The position numbers and the translations under genes are program-made. 7,207 bases of DNA from an uncultured Bacteroidales bacterium (GTDB taxonomy: Bacteria > Bacteroidota > Bacteroidia > Bacteroidales > Paludibacteraceae): contig CAIWIS010000338.1 of the NCBI GenBank assembly GCA_903912795.1, positions 1 to 7,207 on the forward strand, written 5' to 3'. Below the pieces are notes generated by a model. The model was not told where the DNA came from. It did no database searches and was given only the letters and a program-made list of their open reading frames with translations. Positions 1 to 5,610 of the stretch are shown piece after piece (position 1 is the first letter of the stretch; each line of letters begins with the position of its first letter).

Positions 1-224
1 ATTTCGCTCCAATTCCAATTCTCCTCATATACTTCTAAATGAGTTTCAGTCAAAGGATAAAACGAAGAAACAAGTTTAATAAACAATTCAGGATGTCTGA
101 TAAAAAATTCAACCAGCCATTTGTCTTCAGCTTTTGCTAAAAGATTATTGGTAATAGTCAGTTTTTGCTCTATTTTATTTAAAGCATTACCATTACTCAT
201 TGCAGGCAAATTGTTGTCGGTCAT
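1..224 (-). CDS. N-terminal part of an unidentified protein, possibly of a WNWSE-type tandem-repeat family
   Basis: The minus strand is open from an ATG at 224 to the window edge (74 complete codons), so only the N-terminus is visible. It starts MTDNNLPAMSNGNALNKIEQ; a second ATG at 200 (residue 9) could be the true start. There is no signal peptide or membrane segment. The visible part is polar and probably helical, with a short hydrophobic stretch (WLVEFFIRHPELFIKLV) near residues 37-53. The last residues read YEENWNWSE. This resembles the first unit of Bacteroidetes proteins built from repeats of the form YEDKWDW..LS.N..LPWS, but that is recall, not a search. Composition and codon use look like a real gene. 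The function is unknown. It points the same way as the HU-like gene upstream but lies 406 bp away, so a separate transcript is likely. Confidence 0.6.
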   Translation of the reverse strand, partial: MTDNNLPAMSNGNALNKIEQKLTITNNLLAKAEDKWLVEFFIRHPELFIKLVSSFYPLTETHLEVYEENWNWSE

Positions 225-630
225 AGTATTTTGAATTGAGATTTTTGTTTAATGTTTTGTTGTTCAGATTTGCACTGTCTTATTTTTTTTTGAATGGAAC
301 CTAACACCGAAACATGTACTATATATTACTTATATCAGCATTATTTTTTCTAATTTATTTCACATATCCGCCTTATTTATGTAAATGTGCAGTTGTGTGT
401 TTTCTACCCTGCAAATATAAACATAATTATTTATACATTTAAAGAAATTAAAACCTTATTTTAGAATGAAGTATAGCTCCATCGGGTATGGGAAAGTATT
501 GCTGTAGATCAGGATAATAACAGCCTGTGAATATACTGCTAATATTTCTCTTTGACCGGTACCGGTCAAATACTTTGACACATACCAGTCAAGTAGTTTG
601 ACTGGTACGTGTCAAACTACCTTAGATTAG
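225..630. other. Intergenic region, AT-rich, with palindromic repeats at its right end
   Basis: No convincing ORF lies in these 406 bp. Bases 225-540 are AT-rich with long T runs. The only candidate signal there is a minus-strand TATATTTG (419-412), which fits the Bacteroidetes -7 consensus TAnnTTTG. No good -33 TTTG is seen, and it would give a leader of about 180 nt for the gene starting at 224. The end next to the HU-like gene holds three tandem palindromes, listed separately. Confidence 0.6.
551..616. repeat. Three tandem palindromes with exact 23-bp period (TTTGAC-N8-GTCAAA)
   Basis: Three 20-bp palindromes start at 551, 574 and 597, exactly 23 bp apart. The first, TTTGACCGGTACCGGTCAAA, is a perfect palindrome. 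The second (574-593) and third (597-616) keep the TTTGAC and GTCAA halves and vary in the 8-bp centre. The second and third are also near reverse complements of each other, so the pair can form one long hairpin. They begin 15 bp beyond the stop codon of the minus-strand HU-like gene. No T run follows on either strand, which argues against a classic intrinsic terminator. Two helical turns plus 2 bp between centres and a fixed half-site would fit protein-binding sites, but no function is shown. Confidence 0.85.
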
Positions 631-1362
631 TTAATCAACCTGAAGCAGATTACCATATACGCAGCTCCGCGATTGGGCAAGTGGTTTTCCTTTGCCGCCG
701 TATTGGGTGGTTATTTTAAGTTGATAGTTGCCGGGAAGCAGCTCAGGCACTATAAGCATAATTTTGGCATTACCATTTTTATACAGTTTAGATTCCGAGA
801 AATGCATTTCGCTACCACTTTCGGTGTGAATAAGGTACAGTCCTGCTTTGGGGTCATCGCCTGTTATTTTTATTTTTTCGCCATTGATAATAATCACTCT
901 GTTCATAACAAGTTTTCGTACTTCCAGTCCCGTTTGACCATCGGTAATTCGCCATACGCCAAAATTCAACGGTCTGACATCCAGTATTTCAGCTCTCATT
1001 TTGCTTGCTCTTTGGCGGCTTTTAGCTCCGGGCCAGAATGAAATATCAACATTGTGTCTTTGGGGATCGTAGGTATCGCCCAAAGAGTTAAAAGAGCCTT
1101 TTATATTAGCCTGAGCCATAAAATAGCCGGTATTAACCTTATTTCCATCTTCAATTAACTCCATCATTTCGTTCATAAAAAGATTGACGTGGTACTCGAT
1201 TGAATCGGCATTTGGCAAGCCCGATTTTTCTTTTGCAATTTCGCAAATTTCCCGAACATTGTAAGTTTGATATTTACTTGTTTGAGCAATGTAAGTGCCT
1301 TTGGCATTTTTCATAGTGTTCGGATACAAAAAGGCTTTGATAGTGCGATGAATTTCAGACAT
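631..1362 (-). CDS. HU-like DNA-binding protein with C-terminal DUF4469 domain
   Basis: This is a complete gene of 243 residues with ATG at 1362 and TAA at 631. Residues 1 to about 125 look like the Bacteroidetes HU-type fold. IKAFLYPN opens the domain, a helical stretch around residues 35-72 (NVREICEIAKEKSG and following) comes next, then a basic beta-arm region NTGYFMAQANIKGSFNS and VDISFWPGAKSR. Residues about 130-240 fit DUF4469, a beta-sandwich domain recognisable by LNFGVWRITDGQTGLEV, the GDDPKAGLYLI turn and the closing LLPGNYQLKITTQY. Members of this family are presumed nucleoid-associated DNA-binding proteins; the role of the second domain is not established. No signal peptide or membrane segment is present. 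The gene stands alone, with its own possible promoter box upstream and a palindrome cluster just past its stop. Domain assignment is from recognition of the family pattern. Confidence 0.85.
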   Translation of the reverse strand: MSEIHRTIKAFLYPNTMKNAKGTYIAQTSKYQTYNVREICEIAKEKSGLPNADSIEYHVNLFMNEMMELIEDGNKVNTGYFMAQANIKGSFNSLGDTYDPQRHNVDISFWPGAKSRQRASKMRAEILDVRPLNFGVWRITDGQTGLEVRKLVMNRVIIINGEKIKITGDDPKAGLYLIHTESGSEMHFSESKLYKNGNAKIMLIVPELLPGNYQLKITTQYGGKGKPLAQSRSCVYGNLLQVD

Positions 1363-1410
1363 AATTAATTAAAAAGATTTTTAATGGTTATAGATAGTTG
1401 GATATATGTG

Positions 1411-1418
1411 CAAAAATA
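1411..1418 (-). promoter_or_regulatory. Possible Bacteroidetes -7 box upstream of the HU-like gene
   Basis: The minus strand reads TATTTTTG, matching TAnnTTTG, 48 bp upstream of the ATG at 1362. A matching -33 TTTG is not present at the usual distance, and the area is A/T-rich, so chance is a real alternative. Confidence 0.3.
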
Positions 1419-1509
1419 TAAAAAAAACTGTAAAGTGACTGAATAAGAATAACCATTAGTGTAATCCTGCAGTGATTTTCATAAAAGTGACGGTATAACA
1501 ACAAAATAA

Positions 1510-1730
1510 GGGCTTCACAGCCAGTGAAACCCCGCTCTCCGTAGCTTTAGTCTCGTGCTGGATGCTAGTCGTATGTCTCCAGACTATGACCTATGGAAAT
1601 TATCCCGATAGCTATCGGGACCGCTTTAAATATTATATTTTTAATATGCAAGTCAGGAGACTTGCTTCCCACCGGACGAAGTCAAAGAGTTCGCCCAGCG
1701 ATAACGCATTTATTCTGTTTTGTGAAACAG
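1510..1730. repeat. Cluster of four short hairpins/palindromes in non-coding DNA
   Basis: Four compact inverted repeats lie in about 220 bp. At 1510-1532 there are 9-bp arms with one imperfect pair, which is G-U when read as minus-strand RNA. At 1603-1620 there is a perfect 18-bp palindrome, TCCCGATAGCTATCGGGA. At 1648-1665 the arms GCAAGTC/GACTTGC enclose AGGA. At 1715-1730 the arms CTGTTT/AAACAG enclose TGTG. A further TAGTC/GACTA pair flanks GTCTGGAGAC around 1567-1587. Base composition is clearly richer in GC than the neighbouring intergenic DNA, and no ORF with protein-like composition is seen. The block begins beyond the HU gene's leader and ends where the KilA-N remnant loses homology, so it may be a dispersed non-coding element. 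Copies elsewhere in the genome cannot be tested here. Bases 1363-1509 show nothing else recognisable. Confidence 0.6.
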
Positions 1731-1748
1731 ACTTCGGGCAGTAAGGGG

Positions 1749-1979
1749 ATGAGCATACGTACCTCCATATCTTCCAGCTGAAGCTTTTAAACCTATTGCA
1801 TTGGTTTTTTCAACCCATTCCTTAACACTTATTTTATAATTATTCAACCCTGCTTGACTTTTAATTATGGCATATTCGCCATAATTAAAATCCGGATTGT
1901 AAACTCTTTCCCATATTCCCAAAAACTCAACAGTATTTCGGTTCCGTAACCAATCGGAAATGAAAAAATCACCGTCTTT
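1749..1979 (-). pseudogene. KilA-N domain remnant (phage-type antirepressor), truncated at both ends
   Basis: The minus strand is open from about 1988 to 1710. Only the middle is recognisable as a KilA-N domain: ISDWLRNRNTVEFLGIWERV, then NPDFNYGEYAIIKSQAG, then VKEWVEKTNAIGL and GRYGGTYAH. Intact relatives have roughly 30-50 more residues before this part and continue after GGTYAH into KDIAFEF and a further C-terminal region of well over 100 residues. Here homology ends at the CAT for that histidine (1749-1751), and the frame runs on as PLTARSLFHKTE, which looks like noise. The apparent GTG start at 1988 lies inside an IS-like terminal sequence, so it is not an authentic start. KilA-N domains bind DNA and occur in phage and large DNA virus regulators. 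This copy is almost certainly non-functional. The family call comes from motif recognition. Confidence 0.75.
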
Positions 1980-2019
1980 GAACTGCACCCCAAAAGTTGG
2001 ACAAAAAACTTTTGGGGTG
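1979..2019. mobile_element. Probable insertion-sequence end (IS3/IS150-like terminus) with 13-bp hairpin
   Basis: The plus strand reads TGAACTGCACCCC (1979-1991) followed by AAAAGTTGGACA. This resembles the termini of IS3-family elements of the IS150 group, as I recall them. Bases 1986-1998 and 2007-2019 form perfect 13-bp inverted arms (CACCCCAAAAGTT and its complement) around an 8-nt loop. The second arm could be a remnant of the opposite IS end after internal deletion, since no transposase gene is present nearby. The element starts exactly where the KilA-N reading frame loses its natural 5' part. Without a second full end or target duplication this remains probable only; a stand-alone hairpin is the alternative. 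Confidence 0.45.
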
Positions 2020-2159
2020 TATTATTATGTTATCAAAAAGGTTTTAATAGTCCATTTTATTGATTGATTTTTCCAGCTACAAAGTAACTAATTATTTTAA
2101 AACTAATAGTGATTAGTTTAATGTTTTCTTAGAGAAGTTTTAAACAATTTTTATTTATT

Positions 2160-2251
2160 CAACCCCATTCGGGGTTGTGAGGTGAAGTTTGGAGTTGTTT
2201 TATCCTTGCACTTCGTACAAGGTTAAGCACATTTAACCCCTTTCGGGGTTA
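2160..2251. repeat. Three regularly arranged stem-loops, REP-like cluster
   Basis: Within 92 bp lie three hairpins. The first, at 2160-2177, has arms CAACCCC/GGGGTTG around ATTC. The second, at 2204-2222, has CCTTG/CAAGG with one C-A mismatch beyond, around CTTCG. The third, at 2234-2251, has TAACCCC/GGGGTTA around TTTC. The outer two share the ACCCC-(N4)-GGGGT core and appear to be copies of one motif. The layout recalls REP/BIME-type extragenic elements or the hairpin ends of IS200/IS605-type elements. No transposase is nearby. Bases 2020-2159 before it are AT-rich with nothing recognisable. Confidence 0.6.
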
Positions 2252-2265
2252 TGCTATGTTATCAG

Positions 2266-2431
2266 TTATTGATTTTTTTTTTTTATGGCATTGAGCGATG
2301 TAAAGTATCCCTTATCATCGGCAGCGAGCATTTTCAACTGTCCGATTTTTTCGGACAGTTGACTTCCTTCAATCTTGACTTTCTTTTTAAGGTCGTTCCA
2401 ATATTTGCCAGGACGGTCGGTGCCGGGATGT
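2266..2431 (-). pseudogene. BRO-N family remnant (phage antirepressor/DinD-like), internal fragment
   Basis: In one minus-strand frame, bounded by TAA at both sides, bases from about 2431 to 2266 encode TDRPGKYWNDLKKKVKIEG, then SQLSEKIGQLKMLAADDKG, then a divergent tail ending in lysines encoded by a 12-bp A run. The YW.DLK.K...EG.QLSE.IGQLKMLAADGK pattern is the central part of BRO-N domain proteins found in phages and bacterial antirepressor genes. Relatives continue with TDVADTEQL.RLIQSIPSPKAEPFK, which is missing here. There is no start codon in the frame and both flanks are lost, so this is a dead fragment. A perfect 11-bp hairpin (2335-2361) falls inside it and results from the QLSEKIGQL codons. 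The call is from motif recognition, as the piece is too short for the standard gene finders to keep. Confidence 0.65.
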
Positions 2432-2471
2432 GTTTGTTTTTTTTAAGAGTAAGTTACAAACAAATCTTGTT

Positions 2472-2570
2472 TTATTTCAGGTTTTTTAGCGTAGCATTAT
2501 GCATCAAAACCTTTAGCTGTTGAATGGCAGTTTTGTTAAGTTGCGGCAGACGGTCGCTTTGTGGTAATTG
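2472..2570 (-). pseudogene. Possible C-terminal tail of a KilA-N family protein
   Basis: The minus-strand frame ending in TAA at 2472 reads QLPQSDRLPQLNKTAIQQLK followed by VLMHNATLKNLK and stop; a TAG precedes it. Bacteroidetes KilA-N proteins often end with a stretch of the form GLPQSERL.KLN.IAI.QMK.L......KKLK, which this matches in spacing and in most key residues. It cannot belong to the KilA-N core at 1749-1979, because it lies upstream of that core on the same strand, so it would derive from a second copy. The match rests on about 30 residues and on memory of the family, so it is tentative. Confidence 0.45.
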
Positions 2571-2768
2571 CTATTCATTTTTTAGGAATCATTAGCTATC
2601 GCCAAATTAAATTGCAACACTTTCAAAACATCAAGCCCAACGTAATTGTTTTTTTTCAAAGAAATCAATCTGATAATTAATAATTCGGCAAAAAGCATTA
2701 CTTTTGAATCGTAATAGTGATGTGGTAATTTGATAATACCTTCGCTTGACGCAGACAAGAATATACAA
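2571..2768. other. Intergenic DNA upstream of the reductase-like gene
   Basis: No intact gene lies here. On the minus strand a frame ending at TAA 2582 encodes GIIKLPHHYYDSKVMLFAEL and further residues up to about 2750. Its codon use looks plausible, but I cannot assign it to a family; it may be another gene remnant. A plus-strand TACTTTTG at 2699-2706 fits the Bacteroidetes -7 box TAnnTTTG and lies 62 bp before the ATG at 2769. No -33 TTTG is found at the expected distance, so it is only a candidate promoter for the plus-strand gene run. Confidence 0.4.
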
Positions 2769-3302
2769 ATGAGCAAAGTAATTTTATATATAGCTTCGAG
2801 TATCGATGGTTTTATTGCCCGAGGAAATGGTTCGTTGGATTGGTTGGATAATTTGCCAAATCCTGACAACATTGACCATGGTTACAATGAACTTCTAGCT
2901 GATATTGATACAATAATTATGGGGCGAAAAACGTATGACATATTGATTGGATTTGGAATAGATTGGCCATACACAAATAAAAAAACCTATATTGTTTCGA
3001 GAAATTCAGAGCTAACCATTTCAACTCCAAATACTTTTTTAGTAAATAATGAATTAAACACTTTTACACATCAAATTAAACTATCGAACTCTAAAAACTG
3101 TTGGTTAGTTGGTGGAGGTGAATTAATCCACTTTTACTTAAACAATAATCTGGTTGATAAAATGATAATTTCGATTGCTCCGGTAGTTCTTGGCGAAGGT
3201 ATTCCTTTATTTGTAGGTAAATCTTTGCCATCGAACTGGATGCTTGTAGATGTTGAAAAATTTAATACTGGCATTGTTAATTTGACATACAATAAAAATT
3301 AG
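2769..3302 (+). CDS. Dihydrofolate reductase-like protein, RibD C-terminal domain family
   Basis: This gene encodes 177 residues from ATG 2769. An in-frame ATG 39 bp upstream would add an unrelated 13-residue tail, whereas MSKVILYIASSIDGFIA is the usual beginning of the family. Visible motifs are the N-terminal strand with SIDGFIA (11-17), GSLDWL (21-26), DTIIMGRKTYD (47-57), the NADPH-site type glycine motif WLVGGGELI (112-120) and PVVLGEGIPLF (138-148). The family shares the fold of dihydrofolate reductase and of the reductase half of RibD (riboflavin pathway). Small stand-alone members like this one (YwjB/YyaP type) are predicted NAD(P)H-dependent reductases with unknown substrates. The stop lies 5 bp before the menD start, so the two genes are probably co-transcribed. 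Nothing in the sequence links its activity to menaquinone. Length is normal and it appears intact. Confidence 0.88.
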   Translation: MSKVILYIASSIDGFIARGNGSLDWLDNLPNPDNIDHGYNELLADIDTIIMGRKTYDILIGFGIDWPYTNKKTYIVSRNSELTISTPNTFLVNNELNTFTHQIKLSNSKNCWLVGGGELIHFYLNNNLVDKMIISIAPVVLGEGIPLFVGKSLPSNWMLVDVEKFNTGIVNLTYNKN

Positions 3303-3307
3303 AAGAA

Positions 3308-4990
3308 ATGAATCACTTCCGTCAAGGAATAAAAAATATACCCGAAATTTGCGCTCAGCATGGCGTAAAGAAGGTGGTTATTGCCCCGGGCTCGCGTAAT
3401 GCGCCTCTTATTTTTGCTTTCACGGCTCAGCCCGACATGGAATGCTTGAGTATTGCAGATGAACGCTCGGCAGCTTATTTTGCATTGGGAATGGCTCAGC
3501 AAAATGGCGAAGCCGTTGCATTGGTTTGCACTTCGGGAACAGCAGTTTTGAATTTTGCACCAGCTATAGCCGAGGCTTATTATCAGAATTTGCCATTGTT
3601 GGTTTTTACTGCCGACCGTCCTGCCGAAATGATTGATCAGGCTGATGGACAAACACTTCGACAAAACAATATTTTTGGAAATTATATAAAAGCGAGTTTC
3701 GATTTACCTGTTGAAACGCTAGTGGATGCTGACTTAAATTTCTGCGACCGACAAGTTTCGCAAGCCATTGATACAGCTGTGACTTATCCGCAAGGTCCGG
3801 TGCAAATAAATGTTCCACTTCGCGAACCAATTTATACTGCATTGCCCGAAAATCATAGCAACCCCAAAATTATCAAAACGCTTTTTTCTCAACCAACTAT
3901 AAACAACGAAAGTTTGAAATTGCTTCAAAACAGTTGGAAAAGTCACAAACGTAAAATGGTTGTTTTTGGTGTTTTCCCAAAAAATGATTGCTTATCAAAA
4001 TTAGCGCAACAGCTTGCCAATGAACCTGATGTAGTAGTAATAGCTGAAAACCTTTCGAATATCTCTGGTGAAAACATTATTACGCAGCCCGAAGCATTGT
4101 TTGCCAGAATAAATTCACTTGCTAATAAAGATTTATTTGCCCCAGATTTATTAGTAACCATTGGTCACTCTGTAATTTGCAAACAATTAAAAATATTTCT
4201 GCGCAACCATCAAACTACCGAACAATGGCAAATTGAATCGTCGATGCCTTATGTTGACACTTACAAAAGTCTGACAACGATCATTCCAGGCTATGCTACC
4301 GAAAGTATTGGTAAAATGCCTTTTGGACAATGCAAAAGTGATTTTTCCGAATTTTACATGAGCGAAATGGCAACTGTAAATACGCTCCACCATGAATTCA
4401 GTACCGATCAGCCAATTTCGGATATGGTTATAACAAAGCAATTGCTTGCGTTGATTCCTCAAAACACAACTTTGCATTTGGCCAATAGCACTTCAGTTCG
4501 CTGGACGCAACTTTTTCCGGCTCGCACCGACCTTACTTATATCTGCAATCGGGGCACGTCGGGCATAGATGGAAGCATGTCCACAGCAGCTGGCTATGCA
4601 TACACTTCGGGACAACCAACCGTTTTTCTGACCGGCGATATTTCGTTTATTTACGATTCCAATGCTCTGTGGAACAATTACATAAGCAATAATCTGAAAA
4701 TTATTGTAATGAATAATAATGGAGGTAATATTTTTCGATTTATAGGCGATAAAGCATTAATGAAGAATAGCTTAGACTTTTTCACCACACCACATCATGT
4801 AAAAATAAAATCGCTGGTAGAAGCATTTGGATTGGATTATTTAAACTGCGACAAAACTGATGAACTGGAAACGAGCATAAAAACACTTTTGAATGCTTCA
4901 AAGGCAACTGTTTTAGAAGTATTTACCGATGCTGATTTAAACACTGAGAACTATAAAGGATATTTTAAGAATATTTGCCTACGGCGATAA
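3308..4990 (+). CDS. menD: 2-succinyl-5-enolpyruvyl-6-hydroxy-3-cyclohexene-1-carboxylate synthase
   Basis: MenD is a thiamine-diphosphate enzyme that joins 2-oxoglutarate (after decarboxylation) to isochorismate, the first committed step of classical menaquinone synthesis in the cytoplasm. The 560 residues match the usual length (about 550-580). The N-terminal pyrimidine-binding domain shows APGSRNAPL (26-34), DERSAAYFALGMA (51-63, with the conserved Glu52), CTSGTA (74-79) and TADRPAEMID (101-110). The C-terminal diphosphate-binding domain has GD.S...D.NAL (443-454) and NNNGGNIF (469-476), which bind the metal and cofactor. The start follows the upstream reductase-like gene after 5 bp. The last six codons and the stop (from 4973) lie inside the first unit of a tandem repeat, giving the odd terminus NICLRR in place of a family-like end. 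The catalytic core is unaffected, so the enzyme should be functional. Confidence 0.97.
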   Translation: MNHFRQGIKNIPEICAQHGVKKVVIAPGSRNAPLIFAFTAQPDMECLSIADERSAAYFALGMAQQNGEAVALVCTSGTAVLNFAPAIAEAYYQNLPLLVFTADRPAEMIDQADGQTLRQNNIFGNYIKASFDLPVETLVDADLNFCDRQVSQAIDTAVTYPQGPVQINVPLREPIYTALPENHSNPKIIKTLFSQPTINNESLKLLQNSWKSHKRKMVVFGVFPKNDCLSKLAQQLANEPDVVVIAENLSNISGENIITQPEALFARINSLANKDLFAPDLLVTIGHSVICKQLKIFLRNHQTTEQWQIESSMPYVDTYKSLTTIIPGYATESIGKMPFGQCKSDFSEFYMSEMATVNTLHHEFSTDQPISDMVITKQLLALIPQNTTLHLANSTSVRWTQLFPARTDLTYICNRGTSGIDGSMSTAAGYAYTSGQPTVFLTGDISFIYDSNALWNNYISNNLKIIVMNNNGGNIFRFIGDKALMKNSLDFFTTPHHVKIKSLVEAFGLDYLNCDKTDELETSIKTLLNASKATVLEVFTDADLNTENYKGYFKNICLRR

Positions 4991-5176
4991 GGGTGGATAT
5001 TTGCCTGCGGCGATATTTGTTGATATTTTGCCTATGGCGATAAGGGTGGATATTTGCCTGCGGCGATATTTGTTGATATTTTGCCTGCGGCGATAAAGGT
5101 GGATATTTGCCTGCGGCGATATTTGTTGATATTTTGCCTGCGGCGATAAGGGTGGATATTTTGCTTGCGGCGATAA
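4971..5176 (+). repeat. Tandem array of eight 26/27-bp units (53-bp higher-order period) overlapping the menD stop
   Basis: Eight units begin ATATTTGCC or ATATTTTGCC at 4971, 4997, 5023, 5050, 5076, 5103, 5129 and 5156. All carry a core close to GCCTGCGGCGATA, a small GCC-TGC-GGC hairpin. Spacers alternate: TTTGTTG follows units 2, 4 and 6; AAGGGTGG or AAAGGTGG follows units 1, 3, 5 and 7. This gives an exact 53-bp dimer repeated at 4997, 5050 and 5103. Unit 1 (CCTACGG), unit 3 (CCTATGG) and unit 8 (GCTTGCGG) carry substitutions. The menD stop falls in unit 1, and unit 8 ends about 22 bp before the four-helix-bundle gene. There are no unique spacers, so this is not a CRISPR. Confidence 0.95.
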
Positions 5177-5197
5177 AATGAGATAAAACGAAAAAAT

Positions 5198-5578
5198 ATG
5201 AAACTTGAATATCTAGAAATTTACAATCTTTCAATGGATTTATCTGATGAAGTTTGGGAGATTGTTATGAAATGGGATTATTTCCCAAAAGACACTATTG
5301 GAAAGCAATGGACACGTGCAATTGACTCAGTTAGTGCAAATATAAGTGAAGGTATTGGTAGAAATTCGTTTAAAGATTCAAGAACTTTTTATTATTATTC
5401 GCGTGGGTCACTTTATGAGAGTAAAACATGGTTTGAAAAAGCAAAAAGGAGGAAATTAGTATCGGAAGAAGTTTCGGTTTTAATGCTTGAAAAATTAAAT
5501 AAATTGGGAATAAAAATGAATAATTTCATAAATGCTCATGAAAAATTGATTGAGAAATCAACCATTCAACAAAAATAA
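5198..5578 (+). CDS. Four-helix bundle protein (S23/IVP, TIGR02436-type)
   Basis: This gene encodes 126 residues from ATG 5198, the first start after the repeat array; there is no clear Shine-Dalgarno but an A-rich leader. The pattern matches the family first described from intervening sequences in 23S rRNA genes and related to the Avd accessory proteins of diversity-generating retroelements: an N-terminal helix (LEIYNLSMDLSDEVWEIV), the FP pair at 29-30, the signature Q.TRAIDSVSANISEG (37-52) with R55, then the third helix with GSLYE (70-74) and a fourth helix after residue 90. These proteins form small basic oligomers presumed to bind nucleic acid; their cellular role is not established. 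It sits between menD and menB, two genes normally adjacent or close, and is bracketed by two repeat arrays with inverted related cores. That suggests it came in as a unit with the repeats. Confidence 0.9.
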   Translation: MKLEYLEIYNLSMDLSDEVWEIVMKWDYFPKDTIGKQWTRAIDSVSANISEGIGRNSFKDSRTFYYYSRGSLYESKTWFEKAKRRKLVSEEVSVLMLEKLNKLGIKMNNFINAHEKLIEKSTIQQK

Positions 5579-5610
5579 CATCTAGCACAATATCAATCTA
5601 TATCAAATAA

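Noticed and set aside
673..1041. 122-codon plus-strand ORF
   Set aside because: It lies wholly antisense to the HU-like gene and its translation (rich in Phe/Tyr/His/Cys) is not protein-like; the minus-strand gene has clear domain motifs.
1562..1781. Two overlapping plus-strand ORFs of about 60 codons
   Set aside because: They lie in the hairpin-rich block, show no protein-like composition, and run into the KilA-N remnant on the opposite strand.
2335..2361. Intrinsic terminator (11-bp perfect stem with T loop)
   Set aside because: The Ts are in the loop and not after the stem. The symmetry comes from the QLSEKIGQL codons in the BRO-N remnant.
2251..2523. 90-codon plus-strand ORF
   Set aside because: It is Phe-rich, overlaps the BRO-N and KilA-N remnants on the other strand, and begins within a hairpin element.
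2582..2872. 96-codon minus-strand ORF
   Set aside because: Its N-terminal third overlaps the well-supported reductase-like gene. The C-terminal part looks plausible but matches no family I recognise, so it is only mentioned in the intergenic entry.
4965..5234. 89-codon minus-strand ORF of repeated KYQQISPQANI-like peptides
   Set aside because: It is only the reverse reading of the tandem array, with no independent start context or family resemblance.
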